A stretch of DNA of 64,000 bases from Onchidella celtica (GCA_963931925.1 OZ007574.1:34644461-34708460), one strand, 5' to 3'; positions 10,440 to 23,076 are shown, counted from the stretch's first letter. The notes: a model not told the origin generated them from the letters alone. Numbers and translations: made by a program.

Positions 10440-12860
10440 TAAAAAAAGAGGGGATACGGTTAAAAACCACCAGAGTTATTGTGCAAGACGGATATTGTCT
10501 AAAAATGATGCATAGGAACAGGAACTTTCATGCTATAATTCCATAATCGGTTTTGAAGAAAGCTCTTTTACACATGGTGTTTAATGGTGGCATGAAAAGA
10601 CTTGAAGCTCTTTTCTTTGTAGATCGTAATATCGGATTATGTCCTCCAGAACTGGCCACCCGGGCAGTGGCATTGACCGTAAAATGATCAGTAAAGATCA
10701 GCAGAGCCGCAGTCACAAGGACGCGTTGACACTGGAAAGTATGGGCATGGTCCTCCGGTGTGTCCTAAAGAAGAAACGGTCTGAAAGATCTATGGGAGGA
10801 CAGGATACGAGCTTTTATTCCATTTTGTTGCTCCCCTTTGCTTCGTTTTGGACTTATTTGTTTCCCATAAGTCACTCCAGTCTCTGATTTTTTTTGGAGT
10901 TAAGAGAACTCAGATTTCTGTCAAAGACTCGACATATTTTCTTCTACTTTTTTTTTTCTTTAAATAAATTACAGTTTTGTCCAATGTACTTGATGTTGAT
11001 CAGAATCTTCAGAGAATTTCTGTGTCTGGTTGTGCCATGTGTCCTTCTTTAAATATATTTGGCGACTTTTTTGGCATACAGGAATTCTGCTTTTCGGATG
11101 CTTTATGAACTGATTTTTAAAATTTCTCTTAAAGTAGAAAGATCGTACATTGTATTTCAGCATTACTTCTTCCATTTAAAGTTTCTATCCGTACACACGC
11201 CCCTTCTGGCGTCACGAGCTGAGAAGTCATAATCTGCAGTCCTTGCATTGTACAATCACACACATGTATACAACTACAAGGCGTTGTTACATTACAGTCA
11301 AGCCCTTGCCCACTCCAGTCCCCCACCATGGCGACCTTCTGTCTTCAGGCGGGTTCCGCTTTCGATGAGCACATTATCGAGCGAAATTTCGTTACTTCGT
11401 AGTTTATTTTCGAACAGGATAGGTCAACGTCCTGAAACTTTGACTACATATATACATATTAGTATATCTTTCGTAATTTTCAAGTGCCAAAAGAGAACGC
11501 AGTTTCGACAAAACAACCGTTTTTTTTTTTTTTCATATCAGCTCGTGTTTCTGAGATTGTCATTGTAATCTGTTGGCGGGCCGCTTTCAGAGTATGGACT
11601 TTTTTTTCCTGACGAAATAGCTGCAGTGCCAGAAAAGGGCTATAAAACTTTGATTCTCGAATTCCTCGGGAAAATTCCGCTGTCTTAACAACGACAACAA
11701 CAAAAGGCCGGGTCGTAAAGCAAGAATTTGAATAGCTTTATAACAAATATTAATCGGTGGGGTTGAATGGGAGAGAGAGAGACTATTTAATTTTGCACAG
11801 GGAAGTTCAAGATCAATATTATGTACTCAGCGGGTTTCCTAGAATCACCAAAGTACACACAAATGTAATGCTCGCTAGGTCAAGATTAGAACGTGAAGTT
11901 TTACTCTGAGGAGAATAATCATAACCACCATGGGGGTATGTGGTGAAGATTACTCTACAGGCAGCCGTTCGAAGGAACTTTAGCGAGGACTCGTGTGGCT
12001 TAACGGTCCTCAAGCGCAACATTTATTTTTAACTTCCTCCTTGCAACAGAAATAGAAACTCTGAGGTAAAACTTGTTCCTGGTTTCTAGGGAAAGCTTGT
12101 CGTGTGTTCCCCATGTCCTCGGGCTGATAGACCAAATCTCATATATTTATCTGTTCACTGAACATTTAATATACACGCACACAGCACACATAAAAGGCAG
12201 GGGATAAGGTTATAAACATATCCTGAATTAGAACTTTTTAAATTTGGGTGTTTGTATGCAGAATCTCGCGGTTCTAATTCATAGAGAGACGGATGCTTGT
12301 AATTTGTAAAAAAAAAACATTCAAGAATCGTTAGGCAGTCTGACAAGAGGAATAAGATTCTAAAGCCCCGTGTTATCAGACGGATTTAGGAATTAATGTT
12401 TGCGACGTGAGGCACGTTATCATTACTTTAAGTTCACACTTTTGCTCGTCTTTAATACTGAAACTCTGGCGTGCGAATATAGGAGAGTGAAAACCGGTAC
12501 TTCAGAATTGCCGATCTGTTTAACTAAGGCCCGGCCAGACACAGTCCGGTGCTGCTAGCAAAAGCTACACCAAAGAAATCATGGCAGAATCAGACTCTGT
12601 CTGCCCGGGCTTAGTACGATGTAGGATAGGATCTTCCCGGATCTACTAAGAAAGTACATGCCTAGGAAATTATGGTCTGCATTTCTTGTCTGTCAGCATG
12701 TGACTGAATCTGACCGAACTCAGTATGAATCCCTTTCCCCCCAAACGTGGTGCAAAATGAAGTTTCTACACTTCTACTGTTTTGCTTTTTGGTGCCCTTG
12801 CCTTTTCCCTTGTTTAGAAATCATCTCGAGATTTGCTTTGTCATGAAAAGTGTTTGGCCC
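10440..12860. other. Unassigned intergenic sequence
   Basis: No supported gene. It is AT-rich sequence with scattered homopolymers. A short block near 11355-11400 (GCACATTATCGAGCGAAATTTCG) faintly recalls the repeat pair at 13.16 and 16.19 kb. No ORF shows family resemblance. Confidence 0.4.
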
Positions 12861-12867
12861 ATTTGGC

Positions 12868-13020
12868 ACTGAGTCAGCTCTGTTTTGCCTCGGTTTAGTG
12901 GACGATGGAGTTAAACTTGACCTGGCGCACTTGTGAGACTGAAAGAAGTCTGCCTTGCTAGTTGCATTGATTCAAAGGAAGTTTCAAGTCTTGAGTCAAA
13001 ACTGACGCAAAAAGAGACCG
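12868..13020 (+). repeat. Interspersed repeat with GAGACTGAAACAAGTCTGCC core, copy 1
   Basis: It shares with copies at 16504 and 52262 the ordered blocks CACTGAGTCA...CTGTTTTGCCTCGG, ATGGAGTTAAA, GTGAGACTGAAA-AAGTCTGCC and GATTCAAAGGAAGTTT. Reversed copies lie at about 15370, 32150 and 61057. The pattern fits a non-autonomous transposon; the class is undetermined. Confidence 0.6.
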
Positions 13021-13159
13021 TGCTCAATGTGCCTCTAGCCTTAATGATTACTCTTCCGGTGTGTATTTAATTCAAGCTTTTGTGGCAACATCGTTGCTTT
13101 TTTCATACTGGAATGAAGCTAGAGGATGAACATGAAAGTACCCAAAATTGCGTGAATGA

Positions 13160-13375
13160 GTGACCAAAAATAATGACATTAGGTGCACGGCCTCCATTTC
13201 CGGCGGTGAATTGCGTGGACACATCCATTTTTGGGCAAAATTCAGTCCTTAGTGTTAAATATAAAATTTACCCCTTTTTTTTCAATCTGCAAAAAAGAGA
13301 ATCATTTTCGTCGAGTAAAATCGAAAAACATGGTTGGAAATTTCGTTTTTCGCATATCTTTATACGCTGTTAGTC
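13160..13375 (+). repeat. Interspersed repeat pair, copy 1
   Basis: It shares ordered blocks with 16190-16380: ATGACATT, ACGCATCCATTTTTG-like (here ACACATCCATTTTTGGG), ATTCAGTCCTTA, GTCGAGTA-AATCGAAAA and GGAAATTTCGTTT. The class is unknown; there is no coding capacity. Confidence 0.5.
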
Positions 13376-14776
13376 AAAAATAAATTTCATGATCGCATTT
13401 GTATTTTCTGCATAGAACGGTAGTGTCACAGTGATCTTTACATCAAATCCAAGCGCTGTTAAAACTTGGCCTGGATCATAATGCAGCGGAGCTTGGTACA
13501 AAGAATATTATTATGCAAGATTTATCTTACTAGGGTCGCTTTGTACAGACAGATGTGCTTATGATCCGTTTGTTTTTTTTAAATTCTAAGGAAAAAAAGG
13601 AAATACCTGAATAAAATTATATTTGATTTATAAGGCCCGTCACAGCGGAGACAATGTACTGTGGGCTTGTGAAGTCGACGGGGCCTCACCTGTAACCTGA
13701 CTTACATCTATCTATGCATCATAATCATGTTTCTGTTATTACCTGTACTGCATGGACAAAAGGAGTGTGTCGTGGATATGAAATCTGCATGTTTTACGTT
13801 GTATTGTGTGTATGTATGTATCTCTGTTTTTTTTCTTTCTATAAAAAAGGATTGTCTGTGTCTTTGATTAATATGTATTAGATGCCTTATACATTGTTTA
13901 TTGTTTACTGCAGTATAATGTGCGTGTGTCTGTGTGTGAATTACATATGTGTGTGTGTGTGTGTGTATACTACTAAGTGATTTATCGTGTTATATAAATG
14001 TGTGTGTCTGATCATATTATTATACAGGTTTGTGTTCTTTGATGTGCAATGTGTGCGCTCTATCTATATATGTCATGTACGTGTGCAAGTGTAAAGGCTG
14101 GGGAGGAGGTAGTGACGGGATTTACACTTTATAGTGAACCGTAATATTTGTATTACAAATCTCATTAAATTTTGATGGCATGGGCGCAAAATGCATTATA
14201 TTCTCAGGAAAGTCAGAACTCTGGCGGCCTTTTGGAATTGGACACCTGAATAGAGAATTAAAAGAAATGACAAACAGTAATTAATGGTAGGATGTTGGCA
14301 AAATAATCAGGCGCAAAAAAAAAAAAAGGAAACAATTTACTTGTGTAGTAAAAAATTATACGTAGCTTTAAAAATTGACAAGTTCAAAATTAGTTGACGT
14401 GTTGCAGCAAGACTCACTGTTAGATGAAACTGATCAAATGAGTTTCGAGTGTGCTTAAAAGTTATTAAAATAAAGGCCGGGTTTCCATAGGGTTATTTGA
14501 ATGGTATACATGTATTGCAGTATATGTAGTGGAGGGTGGAGCCTGGGGCGGCCGGGGATTTTCCCGTGAGTTTGTTTAAACACAGACACTGAATGTGTGT
14601 CTACATGATGTACATGTAGTTAGTCAGCCTGGGATTTCCTGCAAGGGCACTACACGGATTCAGCACTTGAATAGAAGGCGTGTTTTACACTCACAGTAGA
14701 GATTACTTACCGTCCAACCTAGGTGAAGAAAAATTACAAAAGGGGCCAAAGAGGAAGAATGCTTGAAATTGTGTAG

Positions 14777-15012
14777 ATCGTGATCTTAGTTCTTGTTTGT
14801 TCTAAGTCCACTTTTGGCACGACTGGGAAATTCTACGTTGAACGTTTTGCGGCTTTAGTGTTAGGATAAGGAGGTAGAATAAATGGGAACAGTGAAACAG
14901 CTTGATCAGTGCACAATGCATTTTAAAAATGGTCAGATTGTGCATTTGTTGTTAAACAAGATCTCCAGTTTTTCAGGAAATGGAGATGGAACAAACAAGA
15001 ACTAAGGTCGCA
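14777..15012. mobile_element. MITE family with CCTTAGTTCTTGTTTGTTC ends, copy 1 (intact)
   Basis: The left end is GATCTTAGTTCTTGTTTGTT and the right end is the complement of GACCTTAGTTCTTGTTTGTT. The inverted repeats are at least 20 bp with one mismatch. The interior contains TTTTGCGGCTTTA, GAAACAGCTTGATCAGTGC and a CAGTTTTTCAGGAAATGGAG block. There is no ORF. Six copies occur in the window, in both orientations, and two are split by later insertions. Confidence 0.8.
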
Positions 15013-15359
15013 AATGTACATAGATCATAGAGTTTCTGGGGTCATCATTTTCGTGGGATTAATGTTTGCGTCATCTTAGGCGATGATAGAGAAAGAAAGA
15101 AAGGGGAAGTGTGTGTGTGGTTGGGGGGGGGGGTCTTGCATTTTTGAAGGGCTAAAGTTACCAAGATTTATTTTTCGAGAATCAGTTTAAAAACCAAAAG
15201 AACAACACCGCATCATGAATATATTTATATATATATACACAGTGTAAGTGAAAAATTCAGGTGGCGATTGTCAACTTGACATGTCACGAATTTGTCAGTC
15301 TGGGGAAAGAACAACAAAAAACTTCGGTGTCTTTTTTGACCCAGTAGCGCGAAGTCTTC

Positions 15360-15510
15360 CTTCCCGGCAGGACTGAATTTGGACGCGTCCGAACTAGTGA
15401 GGCAGACTTGTTTCGGCCTGGCCAATGGGCGAGGACCCGTTTAGTGCATAGTTCACACCTCTCACCAAAACCGAGACAAAATAGACTGAGTCAGTGCGTC
15501 AAAAGGGCTG
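15360..15510 (-). repeat. Interspersed repeat with GAGACTGAAACAAGTCTGCC core, copy 2, reversed
   Basis: On the minus strand it begins CGCACTGACTCAGTCTATTT and contains the TTGTCTCGG and CAAGTCTGCC blocks of the family, with a deletion or divergence in the middle. Confidence 0.5.
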
Positions 15511-16189
15511 AAATGTTACAGAATTACAGCCATCCCGTCAGAACATCTCTAGAACTTAGAGCTTCCTCATTTACAAGAGAGAAAATACAAGATTCTCTCT
15601 TCTTTGAAATGAGCGGTTGTAGTTTGCAGGCATTAAACAAAATAAAAAATAAAAAATAGTATTAGTAGAAGCTTTTGTTATCGCGATTCGAATTAATTTG
15701 GTGTTCACTAAAAAGCTGAAAAAAGCAATGGGACGGTATTCTTGTACTGTAGAAAAATGCAACACCACGACGTTAATATGTTGATTTGTCGTCATCATTA
15801 TGAGGTTTAAATTTAATGCAAGCTAAGACTGCGTGTATTAGTGCATGTATTAAAATTATGGGCCCCCTAAATACTACATGTATTATGCTTTCCCAACACA
15901 CTGCATACCTATTCCATGTACACACTAATATGAAATTATCGTGGTTTGTTTTCAACTGTTTCGGAAATTGATGTATCATAGGTTTGGGTAACTTGAAGAA
16001 TATAAATTACAGAATGTTGTTACTAACATGACATTGTATGTGACCGATGTTGACAAATGTTTCATTTTCAAGAATCTCAGGCGAGTACATGTACTATGAG
16101 CCTTTATTACTACCCACAGTACATGTATTACGTTTCATACTATTATGGTCATAGAGAGTGAACATGTAAGCACCTAAAACTTCATAAAT

Positions 16190-16380
16190 ACGTCACCAAG
16201 GTATGACATTTTGTGTACTGCCTCAATTTTTTTTATGATAAGTTACGTAAACGCATCCATTTTTGACAATATTCAGTCCTTAAGATTATTTATTTGCGAT
16301 TTTTTTTTTTTTACCACAAATTATGAGGCGCATTGTCGAGTACAATCGAAAACTGTGATCGGAAATTTCGTTTCTCGCGA
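16190..16380 (+). repeat. Interspersed repeat pair, copy 2
   Basis: The second copy of the 13160-13375 repeat, with the blocks GCATCCATTTTTGACAATAT, TTCAGTCCTTAAG, TTGTCGAGTACAATCGAAAA and GGAAATTTCGTTTCTCGCG. Confidence 0.5.
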
Positions 16381-16386
16381 CTAGCT

Positions 16387-16520
16387 AGTTATTGTAAGGC
16401 TCATGTCGCACTGACTCCCCGGTTATTATAAGGCTCATGTCGCACTGACTCTCCGGTTATTATAAGGCTCAGGTCGCATTGACTCCCCGGTTGTTATAAG
16501 GCTCATATCGCAGTGAATCG
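16387..16520. repeat. Minisatellite, 34-bp unit, about 4 copies
   Basis: The unit starts GGTTATTATAAGGCTCATGT and ends CGCACTGACTCCCC. Successive starts lie at about 16388, 16422, 16456 and 16490, an exact 34-bp period with few substitutions. Confidence 0.85.
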
Positions 16521-16626
16521 AGCCCGTTTTGCCGATGTTTTATGAATTGTGGAGTTAAAAGTGAGCTCGCGCACCTGTGAGACTGAAACAAGTCTGCCCC
16601 GTTCGTTGATTCAAAGGAGCATGAGC
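16504..16626 (+). repeat. Interspersed repeat with GAGACTGAAACAAGTCTGCC core, copy 3
   Basis: It contains CCGTTTTGCC, GTGGAGTTAAAA, CGCACCTGTGAGACTGAAAC, AAGTCTGCCCCG and GATTCAAAGG in family order. It directly follows the 34-bp minisatellite at 16387. Confidence 0.6.
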
Positions 16627-17911
16627 TAAATTCTTTTAAGGGATACGTCACTATTACACCCTAGTTTGAAAGGGATTCAGTCTGACCTATGATAATTTGG
16701 TGGAATAGTATCTTGAAGTAACTAAAATTAATAATGTATGTGAGAGTGAGTTGGCTTTGATTGTGAGTGTTTTGTTTGTGGTGCTAATTTATCATTTGTG
16801 TTACATTATAAACTATACAGTAGAATGCTCTGTATAAAATTTGTGTGTTACATGTCTTGTGATGATCGAAATGACATCTTTATGTTTCAAATAAAAGTTA
16901 AAATATTTGGCTACGGCATTATTCTTATTATCATTCCTGTTTTGTGTATTTTGTTAATTGTTGATACTGTTCCGTGTGCTGTTTGATTTCGTTGATCCTG
17001 TTCTGTATAGTTATATATTGCTTGAGCTCGCTGATACTCCTCTGTATAGTGTTTGATTTCGTTGATGCTATGCTGTGTAGTTTGATTTCATTGAAACGAT
17101 TCTGTTTTAGTATTGTTAAATTGTTTTGGGCGGGGGGTTAGATACAAAGACATTGTTGACATAGATAGAAATTATAGCAGACAAAGAAAGACAATGAAGA
17201 TGACAGTCTCGCATGGAAAGAGTTAATGACGTTGCCGAAGACTCATCAAATGACCTGAATGATGAGAGCATAGCCAGTTGACCTCATTAACTACGCCGTT
17301 AGGTGGGCTAGATCATGAGTTGCCTGGGAAAGGCAGGTAACTGGTCTGAAAATAAAAATACATAATATACATGTAACGCACTCGTGCCCTTAGGGAGGGG
17401 CCACGGATTTTTTTTTTTTTTCTGACACGTTTCGTCTGAGTGTCTGTCTGTCTCTCTGCCTACTTGTCTGTATGTTATCTGCCTATTTGTCTGTCTATCT
17501 GTCCATCTCTCTCTCTCTCTCTCCCTCTCTATCTATCTATCTACCTCTCTCTCTTTCTCTGTATGAAAACCCCATTCATACGAGGATATTCCCAGGCGAT
17601 GGCCAGACCATACTGAAACCTCATCTGACTAATCCCTGATGGGATGGGAATCTCTATGAGTGAATGCGAAGCACGCATAATTATGTACGTGTATGCATCT
17701 CTGTGTGCAAGGCACGACCTGACACTCAGGCAAACATAGTGCACGAAAGGAGCGGCTATATTTCCAGAATGTTTAGGATAAGAGTTTAATGTTAGGGCTA
17801 TGTTAAGTGTCAGGGTTAGCATTAATTGCAGGATAAAGTCAAGGTATCATACCGTCACTGTGTGAGCATAACAGCCTGTCTCATTTTTGTTTTACATGAC
17901 TTTTGTGTATT

Positions 17912-18091
17912 CAGTGGCGGGCCTACATTTTTGGGATCCAGAATCTTGAACTGTTATGGGAACCTTTCGCAACCAGCAACAACAGGGTAGCATCCAAAAT
18001 TCACTCATTACAAAAAGTTCCTTGAGGGCCCCTCCGGGATGAAGTGTCCTGAAGCCTTGGCTTCATGGTTTTCATAGTAGATCCGCCACTG
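17912..18091. mobile_element. hAT-type MITE with CAGTGGCGG ends and 8-bp target duplication
   Basis: The left end is CAGTGGCGGGCCTAC and the right end GTAGATCCGCCACTG. The flanking octamers TGTGTATT (17904-17911) and TGTGTGTT (18092-18099) match at 7 of 8 positions, as expected of an aged hAT target duplication. The interior has no ORF. Confidence 0.82.
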
Positions 18092-18254
18092 TGTGTGTTT
18101 CTTATGTCTGATAAATAATACAGTGTATATGAATAAAGCTGTTTATCAAGGGGAAGCAGATTGTATCTTTTTATCTTGTGATATCAACTGTTTACGGTTA
18201 TTACTGTAGACCTGCCAACTATCCCATAATTATATTACAGGACAGAACTGAAAA

Positions 18255-18566
18255 GGGGATTCACACTGGTCTAGAGACAAGGTGCTCGCCTCTCATGCAG
18301 AAGGTACAGGGATCGATTCCCGGTCGCGGTCGGTGCAGGCATGTTGGGATATTTGTTGTTTTTTTTTTGGGGGGGGGGTACCTGTCCCTGATCCTATGGC
18401 AGGTAGGTAGGTAGGATCGAGCACCTAGTCTTCTCGGATAAGGGCGAAAAACTCAGAGGGCCAGCGTGCACGTTGCGCACGTTAAAGATACCTTGGCAGT
18501 TGGAAAGTCCAGAAGAGCAGGTCGAGCAAGGCCGCTGCCCGGGCAAAATTCTAAAAAAAAAAAAAA
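18255..18566 (+). mobile_element. tRNA-derived SINE, copy 1
   Basis: It has a tRNA-like head with A-box-like TGGTCTAGAGACAAGG and B-box-like GGATCGATTCCC. The body contains GATCGAGCACCTAGTCTTCT, CGGATAAGGGCGAAAAA and GCACGTTGCGCACGTTAAAG, then GCCCGGGCAAAATTCT and an A-rich tail. The core resembles the conserved central domain shared by mollusc SINEs; the exact superfamily needs an alignment. It is not a functional tRNA gene. Confidence 0.8.
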
Positions 18567-18819
18567 ACCCCAAAAAACAATAAACCTAATCCTTACCAGA
18601 AGGGTTAATGGTGCTGCATTATTCTGTACTATTTGCAGTACTAAGACCGTATGTGGATCTAAGACAAATTTATTTTTGAACATTATTGAAATGTTCTCTA
18701 TCGGGGTTATAAATGTCTACGACTTTTATATTTCCTTTTGGTTCTCGCGAAATGGAAATTAAACACAGAAGGAACTGGAGCGCAACGGCAAACCTTTTTT
18801 TAATTTCCTTTAAAATATT

Positions 18820-18962
18820 GTTGTTTGATACTGTCTTTTTTCGTATCACAGCAGTAAAGTACAAGACAGCGGTGACAGTATGCGCACTATGCTAATACGC
18901 GTCTTGCGGCGGCATTGTATCACTTTACTGCCGTGATACGAAAAAAGACCCTATCAAACCGT
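18820..18962. repeat. Palindromic foldback element, about 140 bp
   Basis: The left arm TTGTTTGATACTGTCTTTTT, TCGTATCACAGCAGTAAAGT is complemented by ACTTTACTGCCGTGATACGA, AAAAAGACCCTATCAAAC. Arms are about 38 bp with three or four mismatches and a 60-base loop. Confidence 0.8.
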
Positions 18963-19024
18963 ATCACATTGTATTCTTATACATGATTGTATCAGCGTTC
19001 TTTTTTGTGTGCTCCTTGTGGTGT

Positions 19025-19422
19025 CCCTTATGTAGCCAGGCGCACAAAACGTGACTTGCTGCCGTGTCTTCCCCAGCAGCATCACTACGTCGATCCGACG
19101 TAGATTTTCCGTAGAATTGGTAGGATGACATTAGGGACGGTTCCCAACATCAAACCGACGACGGTGCGATGTCGCAACCAGCGGATCTACGTAGGAACGA
19201 CGTAATTCCTATGTGCAAACCTGACGTTAATCCCTTCTTCGGATTTCCATAAGGTTGCTGGTTGGGTTAGTTTCACGTTCCCGTTGATTCTATATTGAGC
19301 CAGAGTCTCGTAAGTGTGCGCGCATGTCCATTCATTTGCCTAAATAAAACAACAAAAAAACAAAAAACGTCGCGAATGTGACTCGAAAACAACACAATAA
19401 AGTCGCATATGTGCGCCTAGGC
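19025..19422. mobile_element. Long-TIR MITE (GCGCACA...TGTGCGCCTAGGCTTA), carrying an inner insertion
   Basis: The left part reads GTAGCCAGGCGCACAAAACG, TGACTTGCTGCCGTGTC. The right part reads ACAACACAATAAAGTCGCAT, ATGTGCGCCTAGGCTTA. Between them, at about 19070-19265, sits a second inverted-repeat element with CCCAGCAGCATCACTACG and AAGGTTGCTGGTTGGG ends. Confidence 0.65.
19070..19265. mobile_element. Inner inverted-repeat element nested in the 19.0-kb MITE
   Basis: The ends CCCAGCAGCATC and AAGGTTGCTGGTTGGG are roughly complementary. The interior GATGTCGCAACCAGCGGATC, TACGTAGGAACG, AAACCTGACGTTAATC matches a copy at 37845-37975. Confidence 0.55.
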
Positions 19423-19854
19423 TTATTAGTTGACAAATCTGGGATTGTCGTATCTGTCCTTCTTTCTTTCATTCTTTCTTTCTTTTATTCACATGACAGT
19501 GCCAGGCTTGATTTCAAAGAGAATATATACATACATATATACATAAAAAAGGCATTTTTGGCCTAAATCTGACCCCAGGCCCATTGCATCTCCGTGGGGA
19601 CAATAATATTACATGTATTTTCCAGAGACATTCTCTACCTTCTAAAAATAGCTGGCATTAGGACCCAGTACGTTAATTATGTGCTGCCTGCTGGCTGGGC
19701 CCTAACACGCAGTCTCGGCCATGTGTGTAATACATGTATGAAGCCAATTATGTCTTTAGACCAGTGCTTCTCAAACGGGTAGCATTTAGCTCCCAAAGGA
19801 GGAATTTCAAATCTTCGGGGGGGGGGGGGAGATTTGGAAGAGAATTTCGTGGGG

Positions 19855-20090
19855 GGTATTTGCCATATTGTATGCGACATTTTGCGGAATTTGAGGCTTT
19901 GTGATGAAAATGATTCTCTCGCTCCTAATTTCATACATATGTGTCATTCCAATCGGTTAAAACTTGGAGGTATATGTTTGTGACGTAATGTTGTCCTCCG
20001 ATTTTACACAACTCTCCAAAGTTTCGATCCTCATTTCTTGAAAAGACGAAAATGCACATACAACAATGTGGAAAATACTGGACGATTTCA
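19855..20090 (+). repeat. Interspersed repeat, copy 1 (TATTTGCCATATTG...GACGTAATGTTG)
   Basis: It shares about 235 bp with 41150-41386, including TATGCGACATTTTG, AATGATTCTCTCGCTCCTAA, GTGTCATTCCAATCGGTTAA and GTTTGTGACGTAATGTTG. It has no clear termini of its own. Confidence 0.7.
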
Positions 20091-20327
20091 GTCAGAGGGG
20101 TAACTTCAAACTGGGAAAGACTGCACTCTGTACATGTATATCAAATGAAATACCAAATAAGGAGCTCTTTTTTATTCTTTGATTGCAAGTAATACAGAGA
20201 TTTAGTCTCATTAGTATTGTTTCAATAATTACCACTGTAAATGTATAAACGTGGGAATAAATTAACATATGATAATTTAAAGTGAGGGGAGAAATTGAGG
20301 AAATCTGAGATAGCAAAGGGAGAAATT

Positions 20328-20583
20328 GCGACTTTAGTACGTATTTGCTCAATCTCTATTTTTTGCAAAAACTGGAAATCTTTTAGTATGTAGAAGAGGT
20401 ATAACAAAAAATGCACACTTTGACACTTGTTAAAAATGTATTGTGCCACTTGTCAAGCTGTTTCTCGGTTCCAGTTTATTCTAACTCCTTATCATAAATA
20501 CCAAAGCCGCAAACATTTAACGTCGAATTTCTCAGTTGTGCAAAACGTGGAGTTGGGGAACAAACAAGAACTCAGGTAGCGAT
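20328..20583. mobile_element. MITE family with CCTTAGTTCTTGTTTGTTC ends, copy 2
   Basis: It contains GCGACTTTAGTACGTATTTG at one end and AACAAACAAGAACTCAGGTA at the other. The interior blocks are AGTATGTAGAAGAGGTATAA, TTTGACACTTGTT, CACTTGTCAAGCTGTTTC and AAAGCCGCAAAC. It lies within the larger hAT-ended interval 19762-20617. Confidence 0.75.
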
Positions 20584-21697
20584 ATGTGACCTTAGACTCA
20601 GACTCTGAGAACCACTGCATTAGGGGCGGCCAATTTTGGGCCAGTGCCTATAATAGGAACAAGTAACGCGGCGTTCCATAAACAGTTTTCGCGGCAAGTC
20701 CGGGAGGGAAATTACGCCAGGCCCGAGACGCAGTAAGCACGGCAGAAGTCGTGACTCCCACGAAAATCCGCGATATTTCATCATTCAAAACTTTCGATCA
20801 GGCTATAATATTGTTATAGAGTGTGATTTCTCATGAATGACACAGGAAAACCCGCCTTCCATAAACGAGGGTGTGTTTTCATTCATCTAAGTGTAATTAA
20901 GTGAATAATTGAGTTGAACTGAACGGACTTTAACCTTTTTTTTAATTGTGGTCTTTCTCTTATCAGCAGGTACACTTTTTTTTTTTTTTCATTGTTGTCA
21001 TTGGTTTGTTGCCGATCTTGCTTGACCCTAGGTGTAGGCCTACGCCAGGAAGGGAGGTGGGGGAAATGGGGATGTCCCCAGCGTATGACAAGCGAACATG
21101 GAGAGAAAAGTATTGGGGAGGGAGGAGAGGATTGTGAGCAGCGTATTCATGCTTTTTTTTTTTTTTTTAAATTACGGTAATGAATTGAAATATCCAAAAA
21201 TGCCACTACAAGTTTTAGAACGACAAGGCCTCATGGAAATTCAACATTCTAGTGGCCGTAAATTCGAAAGGGAGTTGAAGCCAAGCCTACTAAAAGGGTA
21301 CTTCGGGTGTCAAAAGACGCTAAAATCTAACTTACATACTTTACTAATGGCCCCTTAGGGGATGTAGTTTCATAGGGGATTTCAGTTTCTATCGTGGTGT
21401 TTCTCATACTCTGTGCGTGTGTGTGTATGTGTGTGTGTTTAAATCTCACTCAACGGCCTTTACGTATGCGTGGGATTGAGTGCATATTATTTTATTTATG
21501 TCTGTACTTTATGTGTGTGTGTGTGTGTGTGTGCGTGTGTACTCAAACACAGATTACCGTGTACTGTTTGCATTTCCCCTTTTCAGGGAAATTATAAGTA
21601 ACAGTTTTAGTTTGCCTTTAATCTTTTATAGGGCACTGGTTTACGTGGCCCGCGAGGTGTCCGTTATTGAAATAGTCACGCCTTCGCGTTGTGGGCC

Positions 21698-22146
21698 TAA
21701 TGGACCCAGAGGTAATTAAAAACGTTTGTAATATAATCCTATTTCTGGGAATTTTGTTCTTGAAATTCCAGGTTTTCCTCAATGACGTCATTGCCCATCT
21801 TCCCATGGTTTTAAAGTTTTAAAATATGCACGTGCGTGCTCACCGACACACACGCATTTTTACTATTCCTACTCGTACGTCTTGGGGTCTCACAGACCCA
21901 TCCTTTTAAAGGGGATTTTATTGTAGGACTTTATTGTCATCTCATACCCATTGGCTTAGTCGTAGGTCTTGGGGTCTCAGATACGCCGCCACACTCCTAA
22001 AGAGAATTTTATTGTTAAAGCCCTACTGGTACATTCTGGGGTCTGACAGACACCGTACTTTTAAAGTGGTATCCTAATAAATTGTTCTTTAGCGCTATGA
22101 TGTCTATTAGACACCACGACGTACGCCATGCATAGTTTTTAGCGTT
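21698..22146 (+). repeat. Interspersed repeat with GACACCACGACGTACGCCATG end, copy 1
   Basis: It runs from GGACCCAGAGGTAATTAAAA through CTTGGGGTCTCACAGACCC to ACACCACGACGTACGCCATG, CATAGTTTTTAGCG. Inside, a block of 70-95 bp with TGGGGTCT-AGA and CTTTTAAAG-TTTTATTG is repeated three times. No clear ORF. Confidence 0.7.
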
Positions 22147-22500
22147 GGTGAAATTGAACTTATAAGGTAAGAAAAAATGATTATGATGAAACTTTATCCT
22201 GAGGCTGGAAATTTGATAATTAATACTTCACTAGAAAATTAAACATGTATTTGCCGATATAAAAACATCAAAATTAAAATATAAACGACAGCAAGATATA
22301 AATGCACTTCAGTCACGTATGCTGAGGCCCACTTTCAATACTCAGGGGTGCATTTGCCCTCTGTAGCTCTAAACAAATCCGGTTTTGAAATTCAGGTAAA
22401 TACCGGTTATTCAGTCCTGCTATAAATAGCTACTCGTACACGTTAATTGTATTTTTTATTAGTTGATTGATCTCGCCTGCACGTTTCACACCGAAGAGGG

Positions 22501-22558
22501 TAAATAATTGCAAGTCACTGTAGTTCAGGATTATTGGAATGGAAAGGTTGATTTATTT
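22501..22558 (+). repeat. 58-bp perfect duplicate, copy 1
   Basis: The sequence starting TAAATAATTGCAAGTCACTG is identical over 58 bp to 28839-28896. Here it lies about 100 bp upstream of the 22.66-kb ATCT array. Confidence 0.9.
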
Positions 22559-22655
22559 CCTTTTTAATAAATCCTTTTATTGAGGCGAACATGTACTGTT
22601 AGTGCCGGGTAGTTCAGTATGTATGTATTACAGAGAAACACTTCATCTAATTCCG

Positions 22656-23076
<421 letters not shown>

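Larger units (their letters stand above)
19762..20617. mobile_element. hAT-type element interval with CAGTGNTTCTCAAAC ends, containing other repeats
   Basis: The left end is CAGTGCTTCTCAAAC and the right end CTCTGAGAACCACTG, which are near-complements. The flanking octamers CTTTAGAC and CATTAGGG agree at only 5 of 8. Inside are the 19855-20090 repeat and one copy of the CCTTAGTTC MITE. No transposase frame is left. Confidence 0.6.
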
